In this document: positions 8,455 to 16,702 of the stretch, in pieces
How positions within the stretch are numbered: position 1 is the first letter of the stretch
Layout of the letters: each line of letters starts with the position of its first letter
From: NAT127 sp034717695
GTDB lineage: Bacteria; Pseudomonadota; Gammaproteobacteria; Pseudomonadales; Porticoccaceae
Assembly (NCBI GenBank): GCA_034717695.1
Contig: JAYELS010000005.1
Location: 186,001 to 250,000 of the forward strand
Direction of reading: 5' to 3'
Length of the DNA stretch: 64,000 nucleotides
Translations under genes and position numbers: made by a program
The notes under the pieces: model-generated
What the model was told of the DNA's origin: nothing
Databases searched by the model: none
The model's input: the letters and a program-made list of their open reading frames with translations, nothing else

Positions 8455-9594
8455 ATGTGGCGAATCCTGCTGCCCCTGACCCTCGCCCTGGCCTGCAGCC
8501 TGGCGCTCGGGGACGACAAGGCCCGGGAAAAGCGCGAGGAAGCCAAGCTCAGGGCCCTCGAGCAGGACATCAAGGCCCTGCGGGAAACCCTCGACAAGCG
8601 CGGCGGCGAGCGCCGCGACCTCGCCGCGGAGCTCAAGGAGCACGAGCTCGCGGTGTCGGCCATCAACCAGAAGATCACCGCCCTCGACGCCAGCATCGCC
8701 AGGCTCAACGATGAACTGGTGGCCCTCGACGACCGCAAGGCGGCCCTGGTGGAACAGCGCCGCGCCCAGGAAGCGCTGATCGCCCGGGAGGTGGAGGCGG
8801 CGTTTCGCCTCGGCCGCGCCGAACCCCTGAAACTGCTGCTCAACCAGGAGCAGCCCGACCACCTCACCCGCACCCTGCGCTACTACCAGTATTTCGTCGC
8901 CGCCCGCAGCGCCAAGATCGCCGACTTCAAGGCCACACTCGCGGAGCTGGCGGCGGTGGAAAACGCCATCGCCACCCGCCAGGACGCCCTCGCCACGGAT
9001 CGCGGCCAGCTCGACATCGAAAAGGCCGAGCTCGCCGCCCGGAGCGAGGAGCGCCGCCAGGTGCTCGCCGCCCTCGACCGGGAACTCGGCTCCGAACAGG
9101 CCCGGCTCGCGGAGATGGACAGCCAGCGCAGGGAACTGGAAGCCATCCTCGCCCGCCTCCAGGAGGCGATCCAGGACCTCGCCGCGCCGAGCAGCGACCC
9201 CTTTCCCAAGCTGCGGGGCAAGCTGCCCTGGCCTGCCGCCGGCAAGGTGGTCAAGGGCTACGGCGCGATGCGGGCGCAGAATCTGCCCTGGAAGGGCTGG
9301 CTGATCGCCGCCGACGAAGGCGCGGCGGTGACCGCGGTGCACAACGGACGGGTGGTGTTTTCCGACTACCTGCGGGGCCACGGCCTGGTGCTGATCGTCG
9401 ACCACGGCAACAACTACCTGAGCCTCTACGCCCACAACCAGGTGCTGCTCAAGGAACTCGGCGAGTGGGTCCGGGCCGGGGAAAAGATCGCCCAGGTGGG
9501 CAAGAGCGGCGGCCTGGAAGACAGTGCACTCTATTTCGAAATCCGTCACAATGGCCAGCCTCAGGATCCCCGCAACTGGCTGACCCGCCGCTGA
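8455..9594 (+). CDS. envC: Murein hydrolase activator EnvC (coiled coil plus degenerate LytM domain)
   Basis: Periplasmic activator of the AmiA/AmiB amidases that split septal peptidoglycan. The ATG at 8455 gives 379 residues with a signal peptide (LLPLTLALACSLALG), a long charged coiled coil (about residues 22-245) and a C-terminal LytM/M23 domain. In the LytM domain, segments such as GWLIAADEGAAVTAVHNG and ALYFEIRHNGQPQDP match E. coli EnvC; the HxxxD and HxH zinc ligands of active M23 peptidases are not kept, so it is probably an activator rather than an enzyme. The open frame extends upstream into gpmI, but only this ATG gives a signal peptide. Confidence 0.92.
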   Translation: MWRILLPLTLALACSLALGDDKAREKREEAKLRALEQDIKALRETLDKRGGERRDLAAELKEHELAVSAINQKITALDASIARLNDELVALDDRKAALVEQRRAQEALIAREVEAAFRLGRAEPLKLLLNQEQPDHLTRTLRYYQYFVAARSAKIADFKATLAELAAVENAIATRQDALATDRGQLDIEKAELAARSEERRQVLAALDRELGSEQARLAEMDSQRRELEAILARLQEAIQDLAAPSSDPFPKLRGKLPWPAAGKVVKGYGAMRAQNLPWKGWLIAADEGAAVTAVHNGRVVFSDYLRGHGLVLIVDHGNNYLSLYAHNQVLLKELGEWVRAGEKIAQVGKSGGLEDSALYFEIRHNGQPQDPRNWLTRR

Positions 9595-9654
9595 CGGGCG
9601 CGGCTCCAAGCCCGGGATCGCCGGCTCCACACCCCATAACTCCGGGTACGATTC

Positions 9655-10935
9655 ATGAAGTCCATGTTCCACGCCCCGGGCCTAGCCGCCCTGTTGCTGA
9701 CCGCCACCCTGGGGATCCTCCCGCTCCACGCCGCGGAGGACGTCACCGATCAATCCCGCCTGCCCCTGGAGGATCTGCAACTCTTCGTGCAGATCTTCGA
9801 CCAGATCCGCACCGCCTACGTGGAGGAGGTGGATGACGCCACCCTGTTCGACAACGCCATCGAAGGCCTGCTGGGGGGGCTCGACCCCCACTCCAGCTAC
9901 CTGGACGAAAGCGACTTCGACGAACTGCAGGAGAGCACCACCGGCGAATTCGGCGGCCTCGGCATCGAAGTGGGCATGGAGGGGGGCCTGATCAGGGTGA
10001 TCGCCCCCATCGACGACACCCCCGCCTACCGCGCCGGCATCCAGACCGGCGACCTGATCATCAAGCTCGACGACAGCGCGGTGCAGGGCATGAACCTCCG
10101 GGAGGCCATTGAGCTGATGCGCGGCACCAAGGGCTCCTCCATCGTGCTCACGGTGCTCAGGGAAGGGGTCGACGCGCCCCTCGAATTCACCATCGTGCGG
10201 GACATCATCAAGGTCCAGAGCGTGCGCAGCGAGATGCTCGAGGACGGCGTCGGCTACGTGCGCATCGCCCAGTTCCAGACCGACACCGGCAGCCAGTTCC
10301 GCGCCGCACTGGAGAAAATGGCGAGCACCGAGGAGCCCCTGCGGGGCCTGGTGATCGACCTGCGCAACAACCCGGGGGGCCTGCTGCCCGCCGCCATCGA
10401 GGCCGCCGACGCCCTGCTCGACGACGGCCTGATCGTCTACACCGAGGGGCGCATTCCCAGCGCCAACATCAAGTTCCGGGCCACCCCCGGGGATGTGGTG
10501 GCGGATGTGCCGGTGGTGGTCATCATCAACAACGGCAGCGCCTCGGCGGCGGAGATCCTCGCCGGCGCCCTCCAGGACCACCAGCGCGCCATCGTCATCG
10601 GCACCCAGAGTTTCGGCAAGGGCTCGGTGCAGACGGTGCTGCCCCTCAAGGACGGCAAGGCCATCAAACTCACCACCGCCCGCTACTTCACCCCGTCCGG
10701 CAACTCCATCCAGGCCCAGGGCATCAAGCCCGACATCGTGGTGGCGCCGGCGCAGATCAAGGTGCTGGAGGAGGACAAGGGTATTTCCGAGGCGAACCTG
10801 GCGGGCCACCTGAAGAACGGGAAGGACAAGGGCAAGGACGCGAAGCGCAAGTCCGCCAAATCCACCCTGGCGGACGACAATCAACTTTACGAAGCGGTGA
10901 ACATCCTCAAGGGCATCGCGATCTTTCGCGGCTAA
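9655..10935 (+). CDS. ctpA: C-terminal processing peptidase, S41 family, with PDZ domain
   Basis: Periplasmic serine protease that trims or degrades proteins from their C-termini, often in cell-wall control. The 426-residue product has a signal peptide (to about residue 26, LHA), a helical N-domain, a PDZ domain (about 95-180, with GGLGIEV) and the S41 core. The catalytic serine is in NNGSASAAE (Ser297) and the lysine 25 residues later in FGKGSVQ (Lys322). A lysine-rich tail (KNGKDKGKDAKRKSAK) precedes the last helix. It sits 60 bases after envC and faces hisF. Confidence 0.95.
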   Translation: MKSMFHAPGLAALLLTATLGILPLHAAEDVTDQSRLPLEDLQLFVQIFDQIRTAYVEEVDDATLFDNAIEGLLGGLDPHSSYLDESDFDELQESTTGEFGGLGIEVGMEGGLIRVIAPIDDTPAYRAGIQTGDLIIKLDDSAVQGMNLREAIELMRGTKGSSIVLTVLREGVDAPLEFTIVRDIIKVQSVRSEMLEDGVGYVRIAQFQTDTGSQFRAALEKMASTEEPLRGLVIDLRNNPGGLLPAAIEAADALLDDGLIVYTEGRIPSANIKFRATPGDVVADVPVVVIINNGSASAAEILAGALQDHQRAIVIGTQSFGKGSVQTVLPLKDGKAIKLTTARYFTPSGNSIQAQGIKPDIVVAPAQIKVLEEDKGISEANLAGHLKNGKDKGKDAKRKSAKSTLADDNQLYEAVNILKGIAIFRG

Positions 10936-10951
10936 GGCCCGGAGAGGGCGG

Positions 10952-10976
10952 GAGCGGGGCGAGAAGCACCCCGCTC
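10952..10976. terminator. Hairpin between convergent ctpA and hisF
   Basis: GAGCGGGG and CCCCGCTC form a perfect 8-bp stem with a 9-base loop in the 43-base gap. There is no T-run on either side, so it may be a weak bidirectional terminator or only a protective stem. Confidence 0.35.
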
Positions 10977-10978
10977 AC

Positions 10979-11752
10979 CTACAGGCGCATCTCGATCCCC
11001 TGGGCGGCCATGAATGCCTTGGCCTCGGCGATACTGTATTCGCCGAAATGGAAGATGCTCGCCGCCAGCACCGCGTCGGCGCCACCCTTGAGCACGCCGT
11101 CCGCCAGGTGCTGCAGATTGCCCACCCCGCCGGAGGCGATCACCGGGATGTCGATGGCATCGGTGATGCGCCGGGTCAATTCAATATCGAAACCGCTCTT
11201 GGTGCCGTCCTGATCCATGCTGGTGAGCAGGATCTCCCCGGCGCCGTAATCCGCCATGCGCACCGCCCAGGACACCGCCTCGATACCGGTGGCGCGGCGC
11301 CCGCCATGGGTGAAGACTTCCCAGCGGGGGGGCTCCCCCGCGCCGCTCACCTTCTTGGCGTCGATGGCCACCACGATGCACTGGGAGCCAAAGCGCTCGG
11401 CGGCGGCGCGGACGAAATCCGGGTCGTTGACCGCCGTGGAATTGATGCTGACCTTGTCGGCCCCGGCGTTGAGCAGGGTGCGGATATCGTCGAGGGTGCG
11501 CACCCCGCCCCCCACGGTGAGGGGGATGAACACCTCCGCGGCCATGCGCTCCACGGTGTGCACCATGGTGTCGCGGCCCTCGTGGCTGGCGGTGATGTCG
11601 AGGAAGGTGATCTCGTCGGCGCCCTCGGCGTTATAGCGGCGCGCCACCTCCACCGGGTCGCCGGCGTCGCGGATGTCGACGAACTTGACCCCCTTCACCA
11701 CCCGTCCGTTGTCCACGTCCAGGCAGGGAATGATGCGTTTGGCCAGTGCCAT
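10979..11752 (-). CDS. hisF: Imidazole glycerol phosphate synthase, cyclase subunit HisF
   Basis: Uses ammonia from HisH to turn PRFAR into imidazole glycerol phosphate and AICAR (histidine and purine pathways). The ATG at 11752 gives 257 residues, the family length. It is a (beta-alpha)8 barrel with catalytic aspartates in IPCLDVDNG (Asp12) and VVAIDAKK, and phosphate loops GGGVRTLDD and ASGGVGN. The gene begins 7 bases after the ribA stop, so both are likely on one transcript. The partner hisH, and hisA and hisB, are not next to it, unlike the usual hisBHAF order. Confidence 0.97.
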   Translation of the reverse strand: MALAKRIIPCLDVDNGRVVKGVKFVDIRDAGDPVEVARRYNAEGADEITFLDITASHEGRDTMVHTVERMAAEVFIPLTVGGGVRTLDDIRTLLNAGADKVSINSTAVNDPDFVRAAAERFGSQCIVVAIDAKKVSGAGEPPRWEVFTHGGRRATGIEAVSWAVRMADYGAGEILLTSMDQDGTKSGFDIELTRRITDAIDIPVIASGGVGNLQHLADGVLKGGADAVLAASIFHFGEYSIAEAKAFMAAQGIEMRL

Positions 11753-11759
11753 GGAAACC

Positions 11760-12362
11760 TCAGTCCTGTATTTCGTCGTTGAACAGATGGCCGAGCTTAC
11801 CGGCCTTGGTGGCCAGGTAGCGGGCGTTGTGGGGATTGCTTCCGGGCTGCAGGGGCAGGCGCTCCACCACATCGAAACCCATCGCCACCAGCGCCTTCAC
11901 CTTGCGGGGGTTGTTGGTCATCAGGCGGATCTTGCGCACCTGGAGGTGATTGAGCATGGATTTGCAGATGCTGTAGTCGCGCATGTCGGCGCCAAAGCCG
12001 AGCTGCTCGTTGGCCTCCACGGTGTCGGCGCCGCTGTCCTGCAGGTGGTAGGCCTTGATCTTGTTGAGCAGGCCGATGCCCCGCCCCTCCTGGCGCAGGT
12101 AGAGGATGACACCGCGCCCTTCCTCGGCGATACGCTTCATCGCCGCCTCCAGCTGGGGGCCGCAGTCGCAGCGCATGCTGAACAGGGCGTCGCCGGTGAG
12201 GCACTCGGAGTGAATCCGCACCAGCACGGGATTGCCGTCGCCGACGTCCCCCATGGACAGGGCGATGTGTTCCTTCTGGGTGTCCGGGTCGTCAAAGCCG
12301 TGGATCTGGAAGTCGCCCCACAGGGTCGGCAGGCGGGAGGATTCAACAAAAGTCAGTGTCAC
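11760..12362 (-). CDS. ribA: GTP cyclohydrolase II
   Basis: Opens GTP to the first pyrimidine intermediate of riboflavin synthesis. The zinc cysteines are all present: Cys54 in SECLTGD and Cys65 and Cys67 in RCDCG. The GTP-binding LRQEGRGIGL and LMTNNPRKV motifs follow. The start is GTG at 12362 (200 residues, E. coli 196). This stand-alone enzyme probably supplies the cyclohydrolase activity, because the second domain of the ribBA product at 15493-16623 lacks these cysteines. It is transcribed with hisF. Confidence 0.96.
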   Translation of the reverse strand: MTLTFVESSRLPTLWGDFQIHGFDDPDTQKEHIALSMGDVGDGNPVLVRIHSECLTGDALFSMRCDCGPQLEAAMKRIAEEGRGVILYLRQEGRGIGLLNKIKAYHLQDSGADTVEANEQLGFGADMRDYSICKSMLNHLQVRKIRLMTNNPRKVKALVAMGFDVVERLPLQPGSNPHNARYLATKAGKLGHLFNDEIQD

Positions 12363-12465
12363 GGTGGTTCCGCTTGAGGGAAAGGCGCCATTTTACCGGG
12401 GAAAGCCCCGGCGGCGAAAGCGCGGCCTGGCGCGGACCCCGGGGCCGGGGCTGGACCATACCCCT

Positions 12466-13110
12466 TCAGATCTTCTGCCGCAAGACCAGCACCCCGCTCT
12501 CCTCCCGCATCTCGATGCGGCTGAGAAGTGAGTTGCCGAGCAGGATCTGCTGGGGAAAGTCCCCGGCCACCACGGTGGCGAGCACCTGGTGAACGACGAT
12601 GGCGCCGATGCTCACCTTGTCGAGGCGCACCACGAAGGAGTCCACCACCCCACCCGCCGTCTGGGCCCGGGAGCGCTGCCCGGCGCGGTAATCGATGCCG
12701 AGGCGAGTGGCGTCCCGGCCACTCATGGCCAACATGGTGGCGCCGGTGTCCACCATCATCGACACCGGCTTGCCGTTGATGGCGCCGCGCACCCAGTAGT
12801 GGCTGTCGGGGCCCCGGGGAATGCGCACCTCGGCCTTCTCGGCGGCCTTGTAGGTGGCGGAAATCTGCCGGGAGAGGGTCAGCACCCGGCGCTCGCCGGC
12901 GATCTCCACCTGGGCCTCGCGGCTGGTGCTGGCCAGCAGCTTGACGCCCTCGGGGCTGGTCTGCCCCACCTTCAGCAGCCGCGTCTCACCGTCGATCACC
13001 AGCATGGCGCGATTGGCGAAAAGCCCCTTCACCACCACATCCGGCGCCGCCCACGCCAGGGTGGCGAGCAGCGCGAACGCGGCAAGCAACGCAACCCCCA
13101 CTCTCTTCAT
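12466..13110 (-). CDS. Secreted retropepsin-like aspartic protease (clan AA, TIGR02281-type)
   Basis: Single-domain retropepsin-like protein expected to dimerise for activity. The ATG at 13110 gives 214 residues with a clear signal peptide (MKRVGVALLAAFALLATLAWA). The catalytic DTGAT triad is in MMVDTGATMLAMS near the middle, and the flap/fold segments GGVVDSFVVRLDKVSIG and ILLGNSLLSR follow. Its ATG overlaps the pgpA stop as ATGA, so it is the last gene of the nrdR-rib-nusB-thiL-pgpA run. The substrate is unknown; export suggests an envelope role. Confidence 0.82.
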   Translation of the reverse strand: MKRVGVALLAAFALLATLAWAAPDVVVKGLFANRAMLVIDGETRLLKVGQTSPEGVKLLASTSREAQVEIAGERRVLTLSRQISATYKAAEKAEVRIPRGPDSHYWVRGAINGKPVSMMVDTGATMLAMSGRDATRLGIDYRAGQRSRAQTAGGVVDSFVVRLDKVSIGAIVVHQVLATVVAGDFPQQILLGNSLLSRIEMREESGVLVLRQKI

Positions 13111-13601
13111 AGCCCGATCACCTCCCTGAGAACGGCCAGTATAAGCCAGGTGAACACCCCGGCAAGGAGGTCGTCCACCATGATGCCGAGGCCCCCGGAG
13201 ACCCGCCGGTCGAGCCAGCTGATGGGCCAGGGCTTGAGGATATCGAAGAAGCGGAAGACCACGAAGCCGGCCAGCATCCAGGGCCAGGTGGCAGGCGCCG
13301 CCGCCATCGCCAGCCACACCCCGGCGATCTCGTCGAGGACGATGCCGCCGTGGTCATGGACCCCGAGCCGGCGCGCCGCGGCGCCGCATAGCCAGATACC
13401 GGCGACGATGGTGAGGGCCACCACCAACAGGTAGCCGGGCAGGGGCAGCAGGGCCAGGAGGGGGAACAGCAGCATCGCCAGCAGGCTGCCGGCGGTGCCG
13501 GGTGCCTTTGGGGACAGACCGCTGCCGAACCCAAAGGCGAGCAGCAGGACCGGATCCCGCAGCACCCGGGCGAGGGGCGGATTGACCTCAGAAGTGGGCA
13601 T
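13107..13601 (-). CDS. pgpA: Phosphatidylglycerophosphatase A
   Basis: Membrane enzyme that dephosphorylates phosphatidylglycerophosphate to phosphatidylglycerol. 164 residues from the ATG at 13601 (E. coli 172), with several hydrophobic helices. Conserved segments are GFGSGLSPKAPGTAGSL, HDHGGIVLDEIAGVW and GGLGIMVDDLLAG, which carry the acidic metal residues. The start overlaps the thiL end by 14 bases and the stop overlaps the next gene by ATGA: tight coupling in the usual thiL-pgpA order. Confidence 0.94.
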   Translation of the reverse strand: MPTSEVNPPLARVLRDPVLLLAFGFGSGLSPKAPGTAGSLLAMLLFPLLALLPLPGYLLVVALTIVAGIWLCGAAARRLGVHDHGGIVLDEIAGVWLAMAAAPATWPWMLAGFVVFRFFDILKPWPISWLDRRVSGGLGIMVDDLLAGVFTWLILAVLREVIGL

Positions 13602-14526
13602 AGCCCGACCGCTCCAGGGTGATGGGTTCGCCCTCGCCATCGACACAGATCACCCCGGCGCCCTGCACCATGGCGCCAATGCGGGTAACGGGCTCCCCCG
13701 CGGCGGCGAGGGCGGCTTCCATGGCCTCGGCCTTCCCCGGCGGCACGCTGAAGCACAGTTCGTAATCGTCCCCGCCGGTGAGGGCGTGGCGGCTTGCCAG
13801 GGCGCGGCCGCAGGCATCCACCAGCGCCGCGGACAGCGGGAGTCGATCGGCCTCGATACGACAGCCAAGGCCGCTGGCGGCGGCGATATGGCCGGCGTCC
13901 TGGGCGAGGCCATCGGAGACATCGAGGGCGGCACTGGCGAATTGCCGCAGCAGGCGGCCGGCGGCGAGGCGGGGCTCCGGCCGCCAGTAGCGCGCGGCGA
14001 GATGCGCCTCCCCCGGCACATCCAGGGCGCCCCGGGCATCCCCGAGGGTGCCGGTGACGTAGAGCAGATCCCCGGCGCCGGCCCCGCCCCGGCGCAGCGC
14101 GGCGCCTGCCGGCAGAGTGCCGATGACGGTGACAGTGGTGGCGAGTGGACCCCGGGTAGTGTCCCCGCCCATCAACGGGCAACCGAACAGGCCGGCATCC
14201 CGGGCGAGCCCCCGGCTGAACGCCGCCAGCCAGACTTCGTCGGCGGACGGCAGGGTCAGGGCCAGCTGGAACCCCAGGGGCTCGGCGCCCATGGCGGCGA
14301 GGTCGCTGAGATTGACCCGCAGGGCGCGCCCGGCGAGGGCCTCGGGATCGCAGGCGACGGGAAAGTGCACTCCCTCCACCAGGGTATCGGTGCTGATGGC
14401 AAGCTGGCAGCCGGGGGGCGGGTCGAGCAGGGCGCAGTCGTCGCCCACGCCGAGGGCAATATCGGGGCCGGCGCCCCCGATACCGGTGAAGAAGCGGCGG
14501 ATCAGGTCGAACTCGTGGAGGGCCAC
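13588..14526 (-). CDS. thiL: Thiamine-monophosphate kinase
   Basis: Phosphorylates thiamine monophosphate to thiamine pyrophosphate, the last step of cofactor synthesis. 312 residues from a GTG at 14526 (E. coli 325), which begins 11 bases after the nusB stop and reads VALHEFDLIRRFF, the usual family opening. Metal and nucleotide motifs GVGDDCALL, MGGDTTRG and DVSDGLAQD are intact, as is the C-terminal GGDDYELCF. A longer open frame runs back into nusB but has no homology there. Confidence 0.95.
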   Translation of the reverse strand: MALHEFDLIRRFFTGIGGAGPDIALGVGDDCALLDPPPGCQLAISTDTLVEGVHFPVACDPEALAGRALRVNLSDLAAMGAEPLGFQLALTLPSADEVWLAAFSRGLARDAGLFGCPLMGGDTTRGPLATTVTVIGTLPAGAALRRGGAGAGDLLYVTGTLGDARGALDVPGEAHLAARYWRPEPRLAAGRLLRQFASAALDVSDGLAQDAGHIAAASGLGCRIEADRLPLSAALVDACGRALASRHALTGGDDYELCFSVPPGKAEAMEAALAAAGEPVTRIGAMVQGAGVICVDGEGEPITLERSGYAHF

Positions 14527-14537
14527 GGCGGCGCCCG

Positions 14538-14984
14538 TCAGGCTCCCGACCGGGCCGCGCGGATTTCCAGCTTGCGGCTGTCGGCGGCCACCTTGTCGAG
14601 CACCCCGTTGATGTACCGGTGGGCCTCGCTGGGGCCATAGGCCTTGGCCAGGTTGACCGCTTCGTTGATGGCCACCTTGTAGGGCACGTCGATGCGGAAC
14701 AGCAGCTCGTAGGCGCCGATCCGCAGCACCGCGAGGGACACCGGATCGAGGGCGCCCTGGGTGCGATCGAGGTAGGGGGCAAAGGCATTGTCCAGCTCCC
14801 CCACCCGCTCGGGAATGCCGTGGAGCAGTTCGCGGAAGTAACCGGTATCCACCTTGTCCATGGCGTTGTCGGTGAAGAACTCCGCCTCGATCACGGGGAT
14901 GTCGGTGCCGGTCAACTGCCACTGGTAGAGGGCCTGGACCAGCAGGCTCCGGGCCTTCTTGCGGTTGGAGGGTTTGGTGGGCAC
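14538..14984 (-). CDS. nusB: Transcription antitermination factor NusB
   Basis: With NusE (S10) binds boxA RNA in rRNA operon antitermination. All-helical, 148 residues, starting at GTG 14984 with GAGGT 7 bases upstream (inside the end of ribH). Family segments ARSLLVQALYQWQL, RTQGALDPVSLAVLRIGAYE and AINEAVNLAKAYG are present. It lies in the classical ribH-nusB-thiL order. Confidence 0.97.
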   Translation of the reverse strand: MPTKPSNRKKARSLLVQALYQWQLTGTDIPVIEAEFFTDNAMDKVDTGYFRELLHGIPERVGELDNAFAPYLDRTQGALDPVSLAVLRIGAYELLFRIDVPYKVAINEAVNLAKAYGPSEAHRYINGVLDKVAADSRKLEIRAARSGA

Positions 14985-14988
14985 GGGA

Positions 14989-15462
14989 TTACCTCAGCTG
15001 CCGGAACAGGGACAGCATTTCGAGGACGGTCAGCGCCGCTTCCTCGCCCTTGTTCTCGCTGTTGTCAGCGGAGCGCGCCTGGGCCTGGGCCAGGTCGTCG
15101 CAGGTGAGCAGGCCAAAGCCCACCGGCAGGCCGCTGTCGAGGCTCACCCGGCCAAGGCCCCGGGTGCACTCGCTGCACACGTAGTCGAAGTGGGGGGTAT
15201 CGCCCCGGATCACGCAGCCGAGGGCGATGACGGCATCGATGCGCCCGCTGGCGGCCACCTTCTGGGCGGCGAGGGGCAGCTCGAAGGCCCCGGGGACCCG
15301 GGCCACCAGGATGTTGTCGTCGGGGAGACCCTGGCGCGCCAGGGTGGCGAGGGCGCCCCGCAGCAGGCTCTCGGTGATCTCGCTGTTCCAGCGGCTGACG
15401 ACGATGGCGATGCGGGCATCGCCCGCCTCGAAACTGCCCTCGATGGGCCTCAGTTTGCTCAT
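14989..15462 (-). CDS. ribH: 6,7-dimethyl-8-ribityllumazine synthase
   Basis: Condenses the ribityl-pyrimidine with dihydroxybutanone phosphate, the penultimate riboflavin step. 157 residues; the catalytic histidine is in RGDTPHFDYV (His91), and the substrate loops VSRWNSEIT and VPGAFELPLA are intact. The 3' end contains the nusB ribosome site. Part of ribD-ribE-ribBA-ribH-nusB. Confidence 0.97.
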   Translation of the reverse strand: MSKLRPIEGSFEAGDARIAIVVSRWNSEITESLLRGALATLARQGLPDDNILVARVPGAFELPLAAQKVAASGRIDAVIALGCVIRGDTPHFDYVCSECTRGLGRVSLDSGLPVGFGLLTCDDLAQAQARSADNSENKGEEAALTVLEMLSLFRQLR

Positions 15463-15492
15463 GGTGGTACCTGTCCAAGGGATGGGCGTGGG

Positions 15493-16623
15493 CTAGCGGG
15501 GAGCGGTGACATACTCCACCACCTCCAGGTCGAAGCCGGACAGGCCGGCGTATTTGATGGGCGGCCCCATCAGGCGCATTTTCTGCACACCGAGATCCCG
15601 GAGGATCTGCGAACCCACCCCCACCTGCTGGAACTGGATCTGCTCGGAGCCCGGCTGGGATTGCTTGACCCGCTCGCCGAACACGTCCTCCAGGCTCTCC
15701 TCCACGGAGCGGCCGTCGAGGCCGGTCTCGGCGTTGATCATGATGATCACCCCGCTGTCCTCGGTGGCGAGGCGCTCCATGGCCTTGTGGAAGGTCCAGC
15801 GCGGGTACTTTTCCTTGCCCGGTTCCACCAGGGTGAGGAAGTCCCGCAGCTGGCTGGGAATATGGACCCGCACCAGGGTGGGGTGATCGGCGCGGATCTG
15901 CCCCTTGACCAGGGCGTGGTGGTATTCGCCCCGCGCCTCGTCCAGGTAGGTGCGCAGCTGGAAGGCGCCATACTCGGTGGCGATCTGGCGGGTCTTGACG
16001 CACTCCACGGTCCGCTCGTGGGCGATGCGGTGGTGAATCAGGTCGGCGATGGTGCCGATCTTGATGCCGTGCTGGCGGGCGAACTCCTCGAGATCGGGGC
16101 GCCGCGCCATGGTGCCGTCGTCGTTCATGATCTCGACGATCACCGCCGCCGGCTCGTAGCCGGCAAGGCGCGCCAGGTCGCAGCCCGCCTCGGTGTGGCC
16201 GGCGCGGGACAGCACGCCCCCGGGCTGGGCCATCAGTGGGAAGATATGGCCGGGCTGGACGATGTCCCGGGCCGATGCGTTGGGGGCCACCGCCACCTGC
16301 ACGGTGCGCGCCCGGTCGGCGGCGGAGATGCCGGTGGTAACGCCCTCGGCGGCCTCGATGGACACGGTGAAATTGGTGCCGTGGGATGAGCCGTTGTCAC
16401 CCACCATCAGCGCCAGGTTGAGCTGCTTGCAGCGCTCCCGGGTGAGGGTGAGGCAGATCAGGCCCCGGGCGTGCTTGGCCATGAAGTTGATGTCCTCGGG
16501 GCGCACCCGGGACGCGGCCATGATCAGGTCGCCCTCGTTTTCCCGATCCTCGTCGTCCATCAGGATGACCATGCGGCCCTCGCGGATGTCCTCGATCAAC
16601 TCCTCGATGCTGTTGAGCTTCAT
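15493..16623 (-). CDS. ribBA: Dihydroxybutanone-phosphate synthase with degenerate GTP cyclohydrolase II domain (RibBX type)
   Basis: The N-terminal half (about residues 1-203) is a full RibB: DDEDRENEGDL binds the metal and substrate, and RAGHTEAGCDLARLAG and the EIMNDDG segment are intact. It makes 3,4-dihydroxy-2-butanone 4-phosphate from ribulose 5-phosphate. The C-terminal half has the RibA fold, but where GTP cyclohydrolase II has SECLTGD and CDCG this protein reads VRVHIPSQLRDFL (about 251-263) with no cysteines, so zinc binding and GTP hydrolysis are probably lost. Such RibBX variants are known in Proteobacteria; here ribA is encoded separately at 11760-12362. ATG at 16623, 79 bases after ribE. 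Confidence 0.93.
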   Translation of the reverse strand: MKLNSIEELIEDIREGRMVILMDDEDRENEGDLIMAASRVRPEDINFMAKHARGLICLTLTRERCKQLNLALMVGDNGSSHGTNFTVSIEAAEGVTTGISAADRARTVQVAVAPNASARDIVQPGHIFPLMAQPGGVLSRAGHTEAGCDLARLAGYEPAAVIVEIMNDDGTMARRPDLEEFARQHGIKIGTIADLIHHRIAHERTVECVKTRQIATEYGAFQLRTYLDEARGEYHHALVKGQIRADHPTLVRVHIPSQLRDFLTLVEPGKEKYPRWTFHKAMERLATEDSGVIIMINAETGLDGRSVEESLEDVFGERVKQSQPGSEQIQFQQVGVGSQILRDLGVQKMRLMGPPIKYAGLSGFDLEVVEYVTAPR

Positions 16624-16702
16624 AGGTTACTCTCTGGCCCGCGCGGGGGGCGGCGCGGGGCTGGGCAGGAAAAGGGCAGCGATTCTACCACAGGGCGCGA
16701 GC

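Noticed and set aside
16624..16702. FMN riboswitch before ribBA
   Set aside because: The 79-base gap lacks the conserved RFN stems; none is seen before ribE or ribD either.
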